From contig QJYK01000102.1 of the NCBI GenBank assembly GCA_003248075.1, forward strand, positions 1 through 62,181: a stretch of 62,181 nt of DNA. The letters run 5' to 3'. The notes beneath the pieces are model-generated. The model worked only from the letters and a program-made list of their open reading frames with translations, searched no databases and was not told the origin of the DNA. How positions within the stretch are numbered: the first letter of the stretch is position 1; each line of letters opens with the position of its first letter. This stretch comes from Gemmatimonadota bacterium (GTDB taxonomy: Bacteria > Gemmatimonadota > Gemmatimonadetes > Longimicrobiales > Gaopeijiaceae). A program made the translations under genes and the position numbers. Positions 10,072-16,803 of the stretch are shown here, piece by piece.

Positions 10072-10110
10072 GACCCAGAAGGGACCCAGGGCCCGGGCCT
10101 CAATCAGGCG

Positions 10111-12099
10111 CTAGGACATTCCTTCGGCGTCCCGTTCGGCGGCTCCTGCCGCGATCATGGCGTCCACCAGGGCCGCGATCCCCTCGGCCTCCACCCGGGC
10201 GCGCTCACGGCGCAGGGCCGCCTCCATGCGCGCCAGCAGGGCCTCGAAGCCGGGATTCCCCCGCAGCGGCTCGAACATCGGGTCCTGCTCCAGCAGCCAG
10301 TGCTCACGGTAGCCGCGGGCGTACGACTCGTCGAGCCATTCGAGCGCCGCTTCGGGACGGCCCTGGAAGGCATGGATCGCGGCCATCTCGAGCGTGTGCG
10401 CCGGCCACTCGCTGCCCGCGACGACGGCGACCCTCGCCGATTCCAGGGCCTCTGCAAAAAGCAGGTCTGAGGAATCTGGGTCACCCGCCCGATGGAGCAG
10501 GAGGGCATAGTTGGCCCGCGGCGTGCGGTAGGAGGCGTTGGGGAGGAGCACCGCATCGGGCGTCACACGCGCGGCGCGCTCGAGGTCTCCCCGGATCACT
10601 CCGGGCTGGCCCAGAAAGAGCAGGACGTCCAGGGCGAAGCGCTCGAACTCGGTCCCCTCGCCCCACCGGTCGAGCCCGCTCCGGGCCAGCTCGATCGCTC
10701 GGGCCGTATCGGCCTGGAGCAGCGCGAGCCGGGTGCGCGCCAGATCGAGACGGGCCTCCTCCATCCCCTCCGATGCGGCCAGGTCGAGCCACGCCCGGGC
10801 GCGCGCGCTGTCGCCGAGCATCTGGAGCGGCCAGAAGACGTGGAAGCGCGTGTTGGCGAGGTTCCGTCGCAGCGCCAGCGCCCTGGACGCGTATTCGAGC
10901 GCCGTGGCCGGCTCGCCGAGCACCGACAGCAGATAGCTCTCGTCCTCGAGGGCGTCCGCGTGCTTCGGATCGAGGGCGATCGCGTCCTCGAAGGCCATGG
11001 AAGCCTCGCCCAGCCTTCCCGACGGCATCCGCGAGGTACCGAGCACGTAGTGGGCGTCGGGCGAACCGGAATTCATCTCCAGCACGCGCCGGGCGACGAC
11101 GTAGGCGGAATCAGCCGCGGCCTCGTCGCCCGCGTTCAACCCCAGCCATTGATAGCGGTGCGAAAGCCGCAGCCAGGCGGCCTCGAAGTCCGGATCGATC
11201 GATACCGCCCGTCGCAGGAGCGCAATGCCGCGCCGATTCTCGTCCGCAACGAGAGACGAGAGCGCCGTCTGCTGAAGATAAAGGTCGTAGGCTTCCAGGT
11301 TCTCGGTCGGCGCGACGTCCAGCCAATTCCTCTCGGCCTCCGTGAGCTCGGCACGGAGCGCGTCAGCGATCGCTATGGCGACCTCCGCCTGAAGGGCGAA
11401 GACGTCCGAGAGGTCGCGATCGTAGTCCTGCGACCAGAGCTGCTCGCTCGTCGCGGCGTCGCTCAGCTTCGCGCTGATGCGCACGCGCTGCGCCGCCTTA
11501 CGCACGCTTCCCTCCAGGATCGTCCCGACCGCCAGCTCCCGGCCGATGTCCCGAAGCGAGAGGTCGCTCTCCAACGCGCGGCTCACCGCGGTCCGGCTCA
11601 CCACGGATAGCTCACCCACCCGGGCAACCTGGCTGGTGATCTCCTCCGTCATCCCGTTCGCGAAGTAGGCATCGTTCGGGTCCGGCGAGAAGTTCTCGAA
11701 GGGAAGGACGGCGATGGCGCGCGGGTCCGCTCCTGCCGCCGGACTCGCGGTCCTCCGGGCCCCCTCCCCACGCTCTCGGGAAGCCGCCTCCCCTCCAGTG
11801 GCGCCCGGAAGGAACCTCGGCACGACGACCGCGGCGATCACGAGCAGCACGGCGAGGATCGAGAGCTCGGCGCCGCTCACGCGCTGATGGCCTTTTTCGC
11901 CGTGGTACCAGGCCAGGGTGAGCGTGGCCGGCAGCCCGAAGGCCAGAATCGCGACGAGCACCGGAAAGAAGGCGGTCGACCAGCCGAGGTTCTCGCGCAG
12001 CGTGCTGAATACCTCGAGGGCGAGCCAGGCTGCGGCGAGATAGGCCAGGGCCCACTGGACGAGCTTCCGCTCCCGAAGGCGGCCGAACCACGAGATCAT
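10111..12099 (-). CDS. Membrane TolB-like/TPR protein of the cyclase-associated type
   Basis: A 662-residue membrane protein without kinase or cyclase domain. It starts MISWFGRLRERKLVQWALAY and has hydrophobic segments near 14-31, 42-64 and 79-96. After a short Gly/Ala/Pro linker comes a TolB-like domain (AIAVLPFENFSPDPNDAYFA, FANGMTEEI, LEGSVRKAAQRVRISAKL, WSQDYDRDLSDVFALQ), a segment known from CadC-like regulators and from bacterial cyclases, and then TPR repeats to the C-terminus. Here no DNA-binding or catalytic domain precedes it. The ATG at 12099 was chosen over the frame start at 12153 because homologous N-termini begin with this basic amphipathic stretch. It converges with the kinase-TPR gene, 39 bases apart. 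Confidence 0.88.
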   Translation of the reverse strand: MISWFGRLRERKLVQWALAYLAAAWLALEVFSTLRENLGWSTAFFPVLVAILAFGLPATLTLAWYHGEKGHQRVSGAELSILAVLLVIAAVVVPRFLPGATGGEAASRERGEGARRTASPAAGADPRAIAVLPFENFSPDPNDAYFANGMTEEITSQVARVGELSVVSRTAVSRALESDLSLRDIGRELAVGTILEGSVRKAAQRVRISAKLSDAATSEQLWSQDYDRDLSDVFALQAEVAIAIADALRAELTEAERNWLDVAPTENLEAYDLYLQQTALSSLVADENRRGIALLRRAVSIDPDFEAAWLRLSHRYQWLGLNAGDEAAADSAYVVARRVLEMNSGSPDAHYVLGTSRMPSGRLGEASMAFEDAIALDPKHADALEDESYLLSVLGEPATALEYASRALALRRNLANTRFHVFWPLQMLGDSARARAWLDLAASEGMEEARLDLARTRLALLQADTARAIELARSGLDRWGEGTEFERFALDVLLFLGQPGVIRGDLERAARVTPDAVLLPNASYRTPRANYALLLHRAGDPDSSDLLFAEALESARVAVVAGSEWPAHTLEMAAIHAFQGRPEAALEWLDESYARGYREHWLLEQDPMFEPLRGNPGFEALLARMEAALRRERARVEAEGIAALVDAMIAAGAAERDAEGMS

Positions 12100-12187
12100 G
12101 AGCCGGAGGGTGTCGCGGCGGTGGGTCGGGGGCAAGAGTGCGATGGACCCCACGTCGGGATCACCCGACGGTCATCCCCCGGGCCGG

Positions 12188-13144
12188 TCAGCCCTCCGCG
12201 CGACGCATCAGGAGCCACCAGCGCATCGTCTCCGTGACCAGGGCGGCCGCGTCCTGCTGCACGAAGTGGCCGGCGCCGGGGACCGTGACGATCGTCAGAT
12301 CCCGGTCGATCCAGTCCCACGTGTTGTTGAGGCCGTCGGAGTGGAGCGCCTGGTCCTCCAGCCCGTGGAAGATGAGGGTGGGGATCTCCAGGGACGGTGG
12401 AGGGGCGGCCGCGAACGTCTTCCTGGATGCATCCGCGCTCCACAGGTCCGGATAGTTGCGCTTGTAGTAATTGAGCATCGCGCCGAAGTCGGAGCGCTCG
12501 AAGGCTTCGACGTACTTCGCCCGGGCCTCGGGATCCCGCACCCACCCCGACAGCGTCTGCGGCGTCATGGGTCGGCCGAAGAAGATGTCGGGATCGCTGG
12601 GGCTCCCCTCCCGAAACGCCCGGGCATACGCGGTGTTCGCGAGGGCCTCTGCGTTGGACGCCCACGCCCGCGCGAGTCCGGTGGGATGGGGCAGGTCGAG
12701 GATCACCAGGTTGTGCACGAGCTCGGGTCGTGAGAACGCCAGGTTCCACGCCACGACGCCACCCCAGTCGTGGCCCACGATCGTGGCCTGCGCGTAGCCC
12801 AGCTGCTCGATGACGGCCGCCACGTCGCCGACCAGGAGGCTCATGTCGTACTGCTCGACTCCCTCGGGATGGTCGGACAGGTTGTAGCCGCGTTGGTCGA
12901 TGGCGACGACCTTGAACGTGTCCCGAAGCCCCTCCATCTGGTGACGCCACGAGTACCAGAAGTCCGGGAAGCCGTGGATCATGACGACCAGGGGGCCCTC
13001 TCCCACCGAGGCGTAGTGGATCCTCACGTCCCCGTTCGTCGCGTACCCGTGCTCGACCTGGTCCCAGAGTTGCCCCCGGGCTCCGTCGGGGAGGCTCATC
13101 ATGGTCATCGCCAGCGCGCCGGTGATTGGAATCGCTCTACGCAT
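12188..13144 (-). CDS. Exported alpha/beta hydrolase, epoxide-hydrolase-like
   Basis: A 318-residue hydrolase with a likely signal peptide (MRRAIPITGALAMTMMS to about residue 24). The fold signature of epoxide hydrolases and haloalkane dehalogenases is clear: oxyanion motif HGFPDFWYSW, nucleophile elbow GHDWGG with Asp126 instead of Ser, an acid in HGLEDQAL, and catalytic His in GAGHFVQQD. An aspartate nucleophile with HGFPxFW favours epoxide hydrolase, which adds water to epoxides through an ester intermediate; a dehalogenase or esterase-like role cannot be excluded. The ATG at 13144 gives the signal peptide; the frame extends to 13192 without a hydrophobic benefit. Export is unusual for this family, where most members are cytosolic. 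Confidence 0.88.
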   Translation of the reverse strand: MRRAIPITGALAMTMMSLPDGARGQLWDQVEHGYATNGDVRIHYASVGEGPLVVMIHGFPDFWYSWRHQMEGLRDTFKVVAIDQRGYNLSDHPEGVEQYDMSLLVGDVAAVIEQLGYAQATIVGHDWGGVVAWNLAFSRPELVHNLVILDLPHPTGLARAWASNAEALANTAYARAFREGSPSDPDIFFGRPMTPQTLSGWVRDPEARAKYVEAFERSDFGAMLNYYKRNYPDLWSADASRKTFAAAPPPSLEIPTLIFHGLEDQALHSDGLNNTWDWIDRDLTIVTVPGAGHFVQQDAAALVTETMRWWLLMRRAEG

Positions 13145-13239
13145 GGTCTCCGTGCTCCCGGTGGACGGTACTTGCGGCGGGACCGAGGCCAACGGTAGGC
13201 CGACGCGTCTCGGAGCGGCAAGCCTGTCGGACCATGGAG

Positions 13240-13264
13240 GACGGGGCGTCAGACGCGCCCCGTC
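13240..13264. terminator. GC-rich hairpin in the gap after the cupredoxin lipoprotein
   Basis: A perfect 9-bp stem (GACGGGGCG at 13240-13248 pairing with CGCCCCGTC at 13256-13264) with a 7-base loop lies between the lipoprotein stop at 13325 and the hydrolase start at 13144, both on the minus strand. There is no T tract on the minus-strand side (only TTT on the plus side), so it is at best a weak terminator. Confidence 0.35.
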
Positions 13265-13324
13265 TTTCGCGATGGCGGCGCGGCGATGGCCAACCTGTTG
13301 CGGACGGAGAGCCCGCGACCACCG

Positions 13325-14191
13325 TCAGCTGATGGTGAAGGGCAGCACCATTCCTTCCGCCAGGTGGGGCATGTTGTTCTTCGTGGGATCCGGCACGAAG
13401 CACAGGATGGCGTAGTTGCCCGGCGTGAGGTCCAGGGGGAAGTACTCCACCTGGCCCGGTGCCATCGGGGCGGCTCCGCCCAGTGACGACCCCGGCAGGG
13501 GCCCCTGGAAGGTCTGGCCCCACTGGGCCAGGTCGTCCATGGTCTTGCCTTCGGCGAGCTTGATGACCTCGAGCTCGTGGGGCTGCGTCCCCAGGTTCAC
13601 CACTTTGATGACGTGGTGTCCCGCGGTGAGCGGAGCCGACGGGGCAAAGGCGAAGTCGACCTGGTTGATCGTCACATCCGCGGTGGGCTCCGGCGCGGCG
13701 GGTCCCGAGGCGGACCTGACGGTGAGCGCCGAGATCATGCCCTTCATCATGTGGGGGACGTGATCCGGGATGTCGACGACGCACACCACCGCGTAGTCTC
13801 CGGGCTGGATGTCCAGCGTTGCCCGCGTGTCCGCGCCGGGGTCCGGCGGGTTGACGCCCCCGGCCGGCACGGCCCACGTGGGCGGCATCATCTCACCCGG
13901 CTTCATGGCGGCCGCAGCCGCCTCCAGGTCGCCCACCGTCTTCCCGTCCGTGAGGCGGAGGAGCATGAGGTGGTGGAGCGTCGGCCCATCGTTGTGGAGC
14001 ACGATCGTGGTCCATCCCGAGGAGATCGTCGCCGGGCCTTCGAAGGAGAAGTCCTTCGCCGTGAAGTGCACCTCGGGAGGGGTCGCGGCCGACGAGGCCA
14101 TCGTACCCTCCGCCTTGGACGCGGATTCGTCCTTCCTGGCGCAGGCACCGAGTCCCAGCAGAGCGATTCCCAGCATTGCAGCGTAGCGCAT
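13325..14191 (-). CDS. Lipoprotein with two cupredoxin-like domains
   Basis: A 288-residue lipoprotein: signal MRYAAMLGIALLGLGAC with lipobox LGAC, acylated Cys16. Two halves repeat the same design: an AKDFSFEGP or VDFAFAPSA strand, a T-W/H-V strand followed by LHHLMLLRL or PHELEVIKL, a helix with DGKTVGDLE or EGKTMDDLA, and a final GDYAVVCVV...VPHMMKGM or GNYAILCFV...MPHLAEGM. The His, Cys, His and Met of each half are placed like the ligands of type 1 copper sites, but the Cys-His spacing (10 and 12) is longer than in classical plastocyanins, so metal binding is inference. ATG 14191 has AAGGGGG just upstream; the frame runs open to 14467 without a better start. Possible roles are electron transfer or copper binding at the membrane. 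Confidence 0.85.
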   Translation of the reverse strand: MRYAAMLGIALLGLGACARKDESASKAEGTMASSAATPPEVHFTAKDFSFEGPATISSGWTTIVLHNDGPTLHHLMLLRLTDGKTVGDLEAAAAAMKPGEMMPPTWAVPAGGVNPPDPGADTRATLDIQPGDYAVVCVVDIPDHVPHMMKGMISALTVRSASGPAAPEPTADVTINQVDFAFAPSAPLTAGHHVIKVVNLGTQPHELEVIKLAEGKTMDDLAQWGQTFQGPLPGSSLGGAAPMAPGQVEYFPLDLTPGNYAILCFVPDPTKNNMPHLAEGMVLPFTIS

Positions 14192-14478
14192 GAGCGCCCC
14201 CTTCAGCCGTGGAAGACTCACACCGTCACGCCGCACGGCCGGGCGCACACGAGACGGTTCGGATTCTCTTCTCTGTCCAGATTCGGCCAAATGCGGCCGA
14301 GTCGACGGAGTAGGAGGGCAACGGACGTGCCGTGCGAACCGCCGCAGATTCTGTGGAGTTTGGGCGGAAGAGGCCGGCCCATGTGGGCCGATGTGGTGGA
14401 TTTGAGCCAGCAGCGCGGACCGGGTGACCTGAAGGACGGGCGCCCGCTGGCGGTGGGCATTCCCCACTCGGATGCGGG

Positions 14479-14799
14479 TCAGGCCTCCCGGCCGCGGAGC
14501 GGGCGATCCCCAAGCTCCGCGGGCTCCCTGGTCGTCTCGATGCCGAGCGCGTTGGCGAAGCCCAGCAGTGCGTCCTCGAGGACCGACATCTTCACCCGGT
14601 AGAGAATCACCCGCCCGCTCTTCTCCGCCTCGACGAGTCCCGCCTCCTGAAGCACGGAGAAGTGGGCCGACATGGTGGGCTTCGAGAGCGGGAACCGATC
14701 GGCCAGCTCCCCGGCCGTCATGGCGCCGCCGCGGAGCAGCTCCAGCACGCGCCGCCGCGTCGGGTCTGCGAGCGCCTTGAACACCCGGTTGCTCGTCAT
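14479..14799 (-). CDS. ArsR-family repressor, SdpR-like
   Basis: A 106-residue winged-helix regulator. It opens with NRVFKALADPTRRRVLELL, the standard ArsR start, followed by the recognition helix region LSKPTMSAHFSVLQEAG and the wing EKSGRVILYRV. No metal-binding Cys pair is seen, which fits the SdpR/aromatic type rather than metal sensors. Its ATG overlaps the stop of the SdpI-like gene by 4 bases (ATGA), so the two proteins are translationally coupled. By analogy with SdpR/SdpI of Bacillus, it probably represses its own operon; the perfect palindrome at 15454-15479 on the operon promoter is the likely binding site. Downstream there is no further gene on this strand until 14191. Confidence 0.92.
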   Translation of the reverse strand: MTSNRVFKALADPTRRRVLELLRGGAMTAGELADRFPLSKPTMSAHFSVLQEAGLVEAEKSGRVILYRVKMSVLEDALLGFANALGIETTREPAELGDRPLRGREA

Positions 14800-15449
14800 G
14801 GTGTCCGCGCGGTGGGGCCGGCGTTCATCCAGACGATCGCGCCCAGCACGATCAGCAAGAGACCCACAGTCACCCAGCGAGCGAGCGTGCGTGCGACGCC
14901 GACGGGTAGCGTCAGGAAGGCCAGCGCGAGCACGAGGCCCTCGATCACCATCGCCCTGCCCAGGAACCGACGGGCGGAGGTCACCCGTTCGGCGAGATGA
15001 ACGGGAAGCAGGGACAGCGGCGTCAGGATCTTGGGCACCGCGTTGCCGATGACGATGAAGACCGCGCTCGCCGCGAGGCCCAGGACGCGGCGCTCCCCGT
15101 CGAGGTTCGGGCGATGATCCCCGAGCCGAACCCAGAGCTCGAAACCGAAGCGCGTGGCCTGCACGATCCCGAGCGCGAGCACGATCAGCGTGAGCGCGGA
15201 GAGGAAGTAGCGCTCGGTGGCCGTTTCCCCGGCCTCGCTCGGACCACGACGTGATCGACGCCAAGCGTTCCAGAGCGTCGGGCCGAACCAGAGCAGGGGC
15301 AGGATGAGCAGGCCCCGGAGCCAACGCAGCGCCTGCTCCGGGCTCAGGATCCAGTTCACGCCCGCCAGGAGCGCAACCAGAAGGACGATCAGGGTGGCAG
15401 ATTCGCGCCGACGACCGACATGCGCGATTACCGGAGTCTGGGGTTCCAT
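14796..15449 (-). CDS. SdpI-family membrane protein
   Basis: A 217-residue protein with about six membrane segments. The SdpI signature is visible as VIVIGN-type text (FIVIGNAVPKI), the GN..PK motif of that family, preceded by a segment with VLGLAAS. In Bacillus subtilis, SdpI gives immunity to the SdpC toxin and sequesters the SdpR repressor; here a toxin gene is not visible nearby, so the role is open. The ATG at 15449 sits only 4-5 bases after the predicted transcription start, giving an almost leaderless message, and has no Shine-Dalgarno. The longer open frame to 15908 runs antisense-like through the YbjQ gene and is not credible. The stop overlaps the ArsR start. Confidence 0.9.
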   Translation of the reverse strand: MEPQTPVIAHVGRRRESATLIVLLVALLAGVNWILSPEQALRWLRGLLILPLLWFGPTLWNAWRRSRRGPSEAGETATERYFLSALTLIVLALGIVQATRFGFELWVRLGDHRPNLDGERRVLGLAASAVFIVIGNAVPKILTPLSLLPVHLAERVTSARRFLGRAMVIEGLVLALAFLTLPVGVARTLARWVTVGLLLIVLGAIVWMNAGPTARTP

Positions 15450-15453
15450 GATA

Positions 15454-15479
15454 ATTCGATGTTTAGCGAAACATCGAAT
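15454..15479. promoter_or_regulatory. 11-bp perfect inverted repeat, likely ArsR operator
   Basis: ATTCGATGTTT at 15454-15464 and AAACATCGAAT at 15469-15479 are perfect inverted copies with a 4-base centre. The AT-rich palindrome stands out from its GC-rich surroundings and covers the spacer and -10 of the promoter for the SdpI-ArsR pair, as expected for autorepression by the encoded ArsR protein. Confidence 0.85.
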
Positions 15480-15488
15480 CTTTGTCAA
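15460..15488 (-). promoter_or_regulatory. Sigma-70-type promoter of the SdpI-ArsR operon
   Basis: On the minus strand a consensus -35 box TTGACA (15488-15483) is followed after exactly 17 bases by TAAACA (15465-15460). The -35 box overlaps the TGA stop of the YbjQ gene (15487-15485). The predicted start of transcription is near 15453, only a few bases before the ATG at 15449. Confidence 0.75.
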
Positions 15489-15955
15489 TCGCCGACGACA
15501 TTTCGTGAGATCGCCGTCCCGTACGCCAGGATCTCCACGCCCGCGGTGCCCTTGCCGTCCGGACGCTGGCTCGCGAGGCGCGATGTCTCGATCCTCACGT
15601 TGATGATCGTGTCGTGCCCGCGGGCGCGAGCCTCGCCCTTCATGCGGACCAGGGCCTCGCGTCGGGCCCGCTCGAGCAGCGGCTCGTAGACGCCGATCGT
15701 GCCGCCCACGATGCCCTTGAGGGAGGCCGCGACGCGCTTGAAGTAGTCCTGGGAGATCACGACGTTGCCGAGCACGAGGTCGCTGGACACCACCTGCCAC
15801 TCGGCAGGGATGTCCTCGATCGTCAGCGCGAGGATGTCGCTCGATCCACTCTCGAGCAGTGCGAGCCGCGCGAAGTGCCGACGTTCGATGATCGTGCCGG
15901 TGATCCATGCTCCCAGCAGCATCGCCGGGGTGATCGCGTAGATCAGCAGCTCCAT
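15485..15955 (-). CDS. Membrane-anchored YbjQ/UPF0145 protein
   Basis: A 156-residue protein with one N-terminal membrane segment (MELLIYAITPAMLLGAWITG) and a C-terminal YbjQ-like domain (PF01906). The domain shows VLGNVVISQDYFKRVAASLK, the GGTIGVYEPLLERARREAL helix, and the DTIINVRIETS strand; family members form pentameric rings of unknown function. It starts 4 bases after the stop of a second YbjQ gene, so the pair is an operon and probably a duplication of which this copy gained the anchor. Its stop codon is inside the -35 box of the next operon. No metal-binding residues are obvious. Confidence 0.88.
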   Translation of the reverse strand: MELLIYAITPAMLLGAWITGTIIERRHFARLALLESGSSDILALTIEDIPAEWQVVSSDLVLGNVVISQDYFKRVAASLKGIVGGTIGVYEPLLERARREALVRMKGEARARGHDTIINVRIETSRLASQRPDGKGTAGVEILAYGTAISRNVVGD

Positions 15956-15959
15956 CGGG

Positions 15960-16274
15960 TTACTCCACCGTGACCGCTGTGCCGTACGCGAAGAGCTCCG
16001 CGGCGCCCTGTGCGACGCTACTCGTGGCGAAGCGCACGTTCACGATCGCGTTGGCGCCCATGCTCTCGGCCTGATAGCTCATCCGCCGGATCGCCTCACC
16101 GCGAGCCTCGGTGAGCAGCTCGGTGTATCCACGTAGCTCACCGCCGACGACGTTCTTGAGCCCCGCCATGATGTCCTTGCCGATGTGCTTCGCGCGCACC
16201 GTGCTCCCGCTCACCACCCCGTGGAACTTGACGATCGACTTCCCGGGGATCTCCTGCGTGTTGCTGATCAGCAT
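15960..16274 (-). CDS. YbjQ/UPF0145 family protein
   Basis: A 104-residue soluble YbjQ protein (PF01906): PGKSIVKFHGVVSGSTVRAK, then KDIMAGLKNVVGGELRGYTE, the helix LTEARGEAIRRMSYQAESMG and NAIVNVRFATSSV. Length fits the family (about 100-110). The ATG at 16274 (MLISNTQEIPGK) matches family N-termini; a longer open frame upstream to 16406 is rich in Arg and Pro and not homologous. It heads the two-gene YbjQ operon and is divergent from the PadR gene at 16480. Function of the family is unknown; heavy-metal binding has been suggested from fold alone. Confidence 0.9.
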   Translation of the reverse strand: MLISNTQEIPGKSIVKFHGVVSGSTVRAKHIGKDIMAGLKNVVGGELRGYTELLTEARGEAIRRMSYQAESMGANAIVNVRFATSSVAQGAAELFAYGTAVTVE

Positions 16275-16411
16275 GCTGCGTCCTTCCGCGTGTCGGAGAC
16301 CAGGGGGCGCGCCCGTCCGGGCGAGGTCCGCCCCACCCGGCGCAGATAAGCCTCGGAGGCCCCGCTCGCAACGGCTGAGCGCGGCGAGACGGTTTGAAGC
16401 GACCACGGTTC

Positions 16412-16464
16412 TTGATTACCGACCCATCGATGCCTACATTGCCGTCACCGTAGACGACGTAGAC
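16412..16464 (+). promoter_or_regulatory. Promoter and possible operator of the PadR-permease operon
   Basis: TTGATT (16412-16417) and TACATT (16435-16440) are spaced by 17 bases. The spacer contains the 8-bp palindrome CATCGATG (16425-16432), and two direct copies of GTAGAC (16450-16455 and 16459-16464) lie just after the expected transcription start. Both are candidate PadR sites; which one is used cannot be told from sequence. Confidence 0.55.
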
Positions 16465-16479
16465 ACCGATGGGGCCACC

Positions 16480-16803
16480 GTGAACGACGCCACAACCCTT
16501 GGCGAGTTCGAGCAGCTCGTCCTTCTCTCCGTGCTCCGCATGAAGCCCGACGCAACGGCGATCGTCGTGCGGCGCGAGCTGAACCAAGGCGGCCGACCCG
16601 TGTCCCGCGGCGCGCTCTACAAGACGTTGGAGCGGCTGGAGGTGAAGGGGCTCCTGACCTGGGAGGTCAGCGAGTCCACACCGGCGCGGGGAGGCCTTCC
16701 CCGGCGCCGCTTCGTGGTGACGCCGGCCGGGGTCGATGCGCTCCGCTCCGCCCGCGAGACGCTGCTCTATTTCTGGTCGGGTCTGGAGGGGCAACTTGGG
16801 TGA
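16480..16803 (+). CDS. PadR-family transcriptional regulator
   Basis: A 107-residue PadR-type winged-helix protein: GEFEQLVLLSVLRM opening helix, SRGALYKTLERLEVKGLLTW as recognition helix and wing, and a short C-terminal helix VDALRSARETLLYF. The start is GTG at 16480; in-frame codons upstream have no other sensible start and the ATG at 16469 is out of frame. Its stop lies inside the first codons of the large permease gene (TTG at 16796). PadR genes directly before ADOP permeases are a known arrangement and usually act as local repressors of the pair. Confidence 0.9.
   Translation: MNDATTLGEFEQLVLLSVLRMKPDATAIVVRRELNQGGRPVSRGALYKTLERLEVKGLLTWEVSESTPARGGLPRRRFVVTPAGVDALRSARETLLYFWSGLEGQLG
16785..16798 (+). 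promoter_or_regulatory. Strong Shine-Dalgarno that fixes a TTG start
   Basis: GGAGGGG (16785-16791) stands 4 bases before TTG at 16796. This combination overlaps the PadR stop at 16801-16803 and marks the permease start better than the ATG at 16736, which would put 20 non-homologous residues inside the PadR gene. Confidence 0.7.

Noticed and set aside
10072-10110. Terminator between the convergent kinase and TolB/TPR genes
   Set aside because: Only the short palindrome GGCCCGGGCC is present, without a useful stem-loop or T tract.
14796-15908. 370-codon frame as the SdpI-like gene
   Set aside because: The part before 15449 runs through the YbjQ gene, contains no membrane segment, and lies upstream of the mapped promoter boxes.
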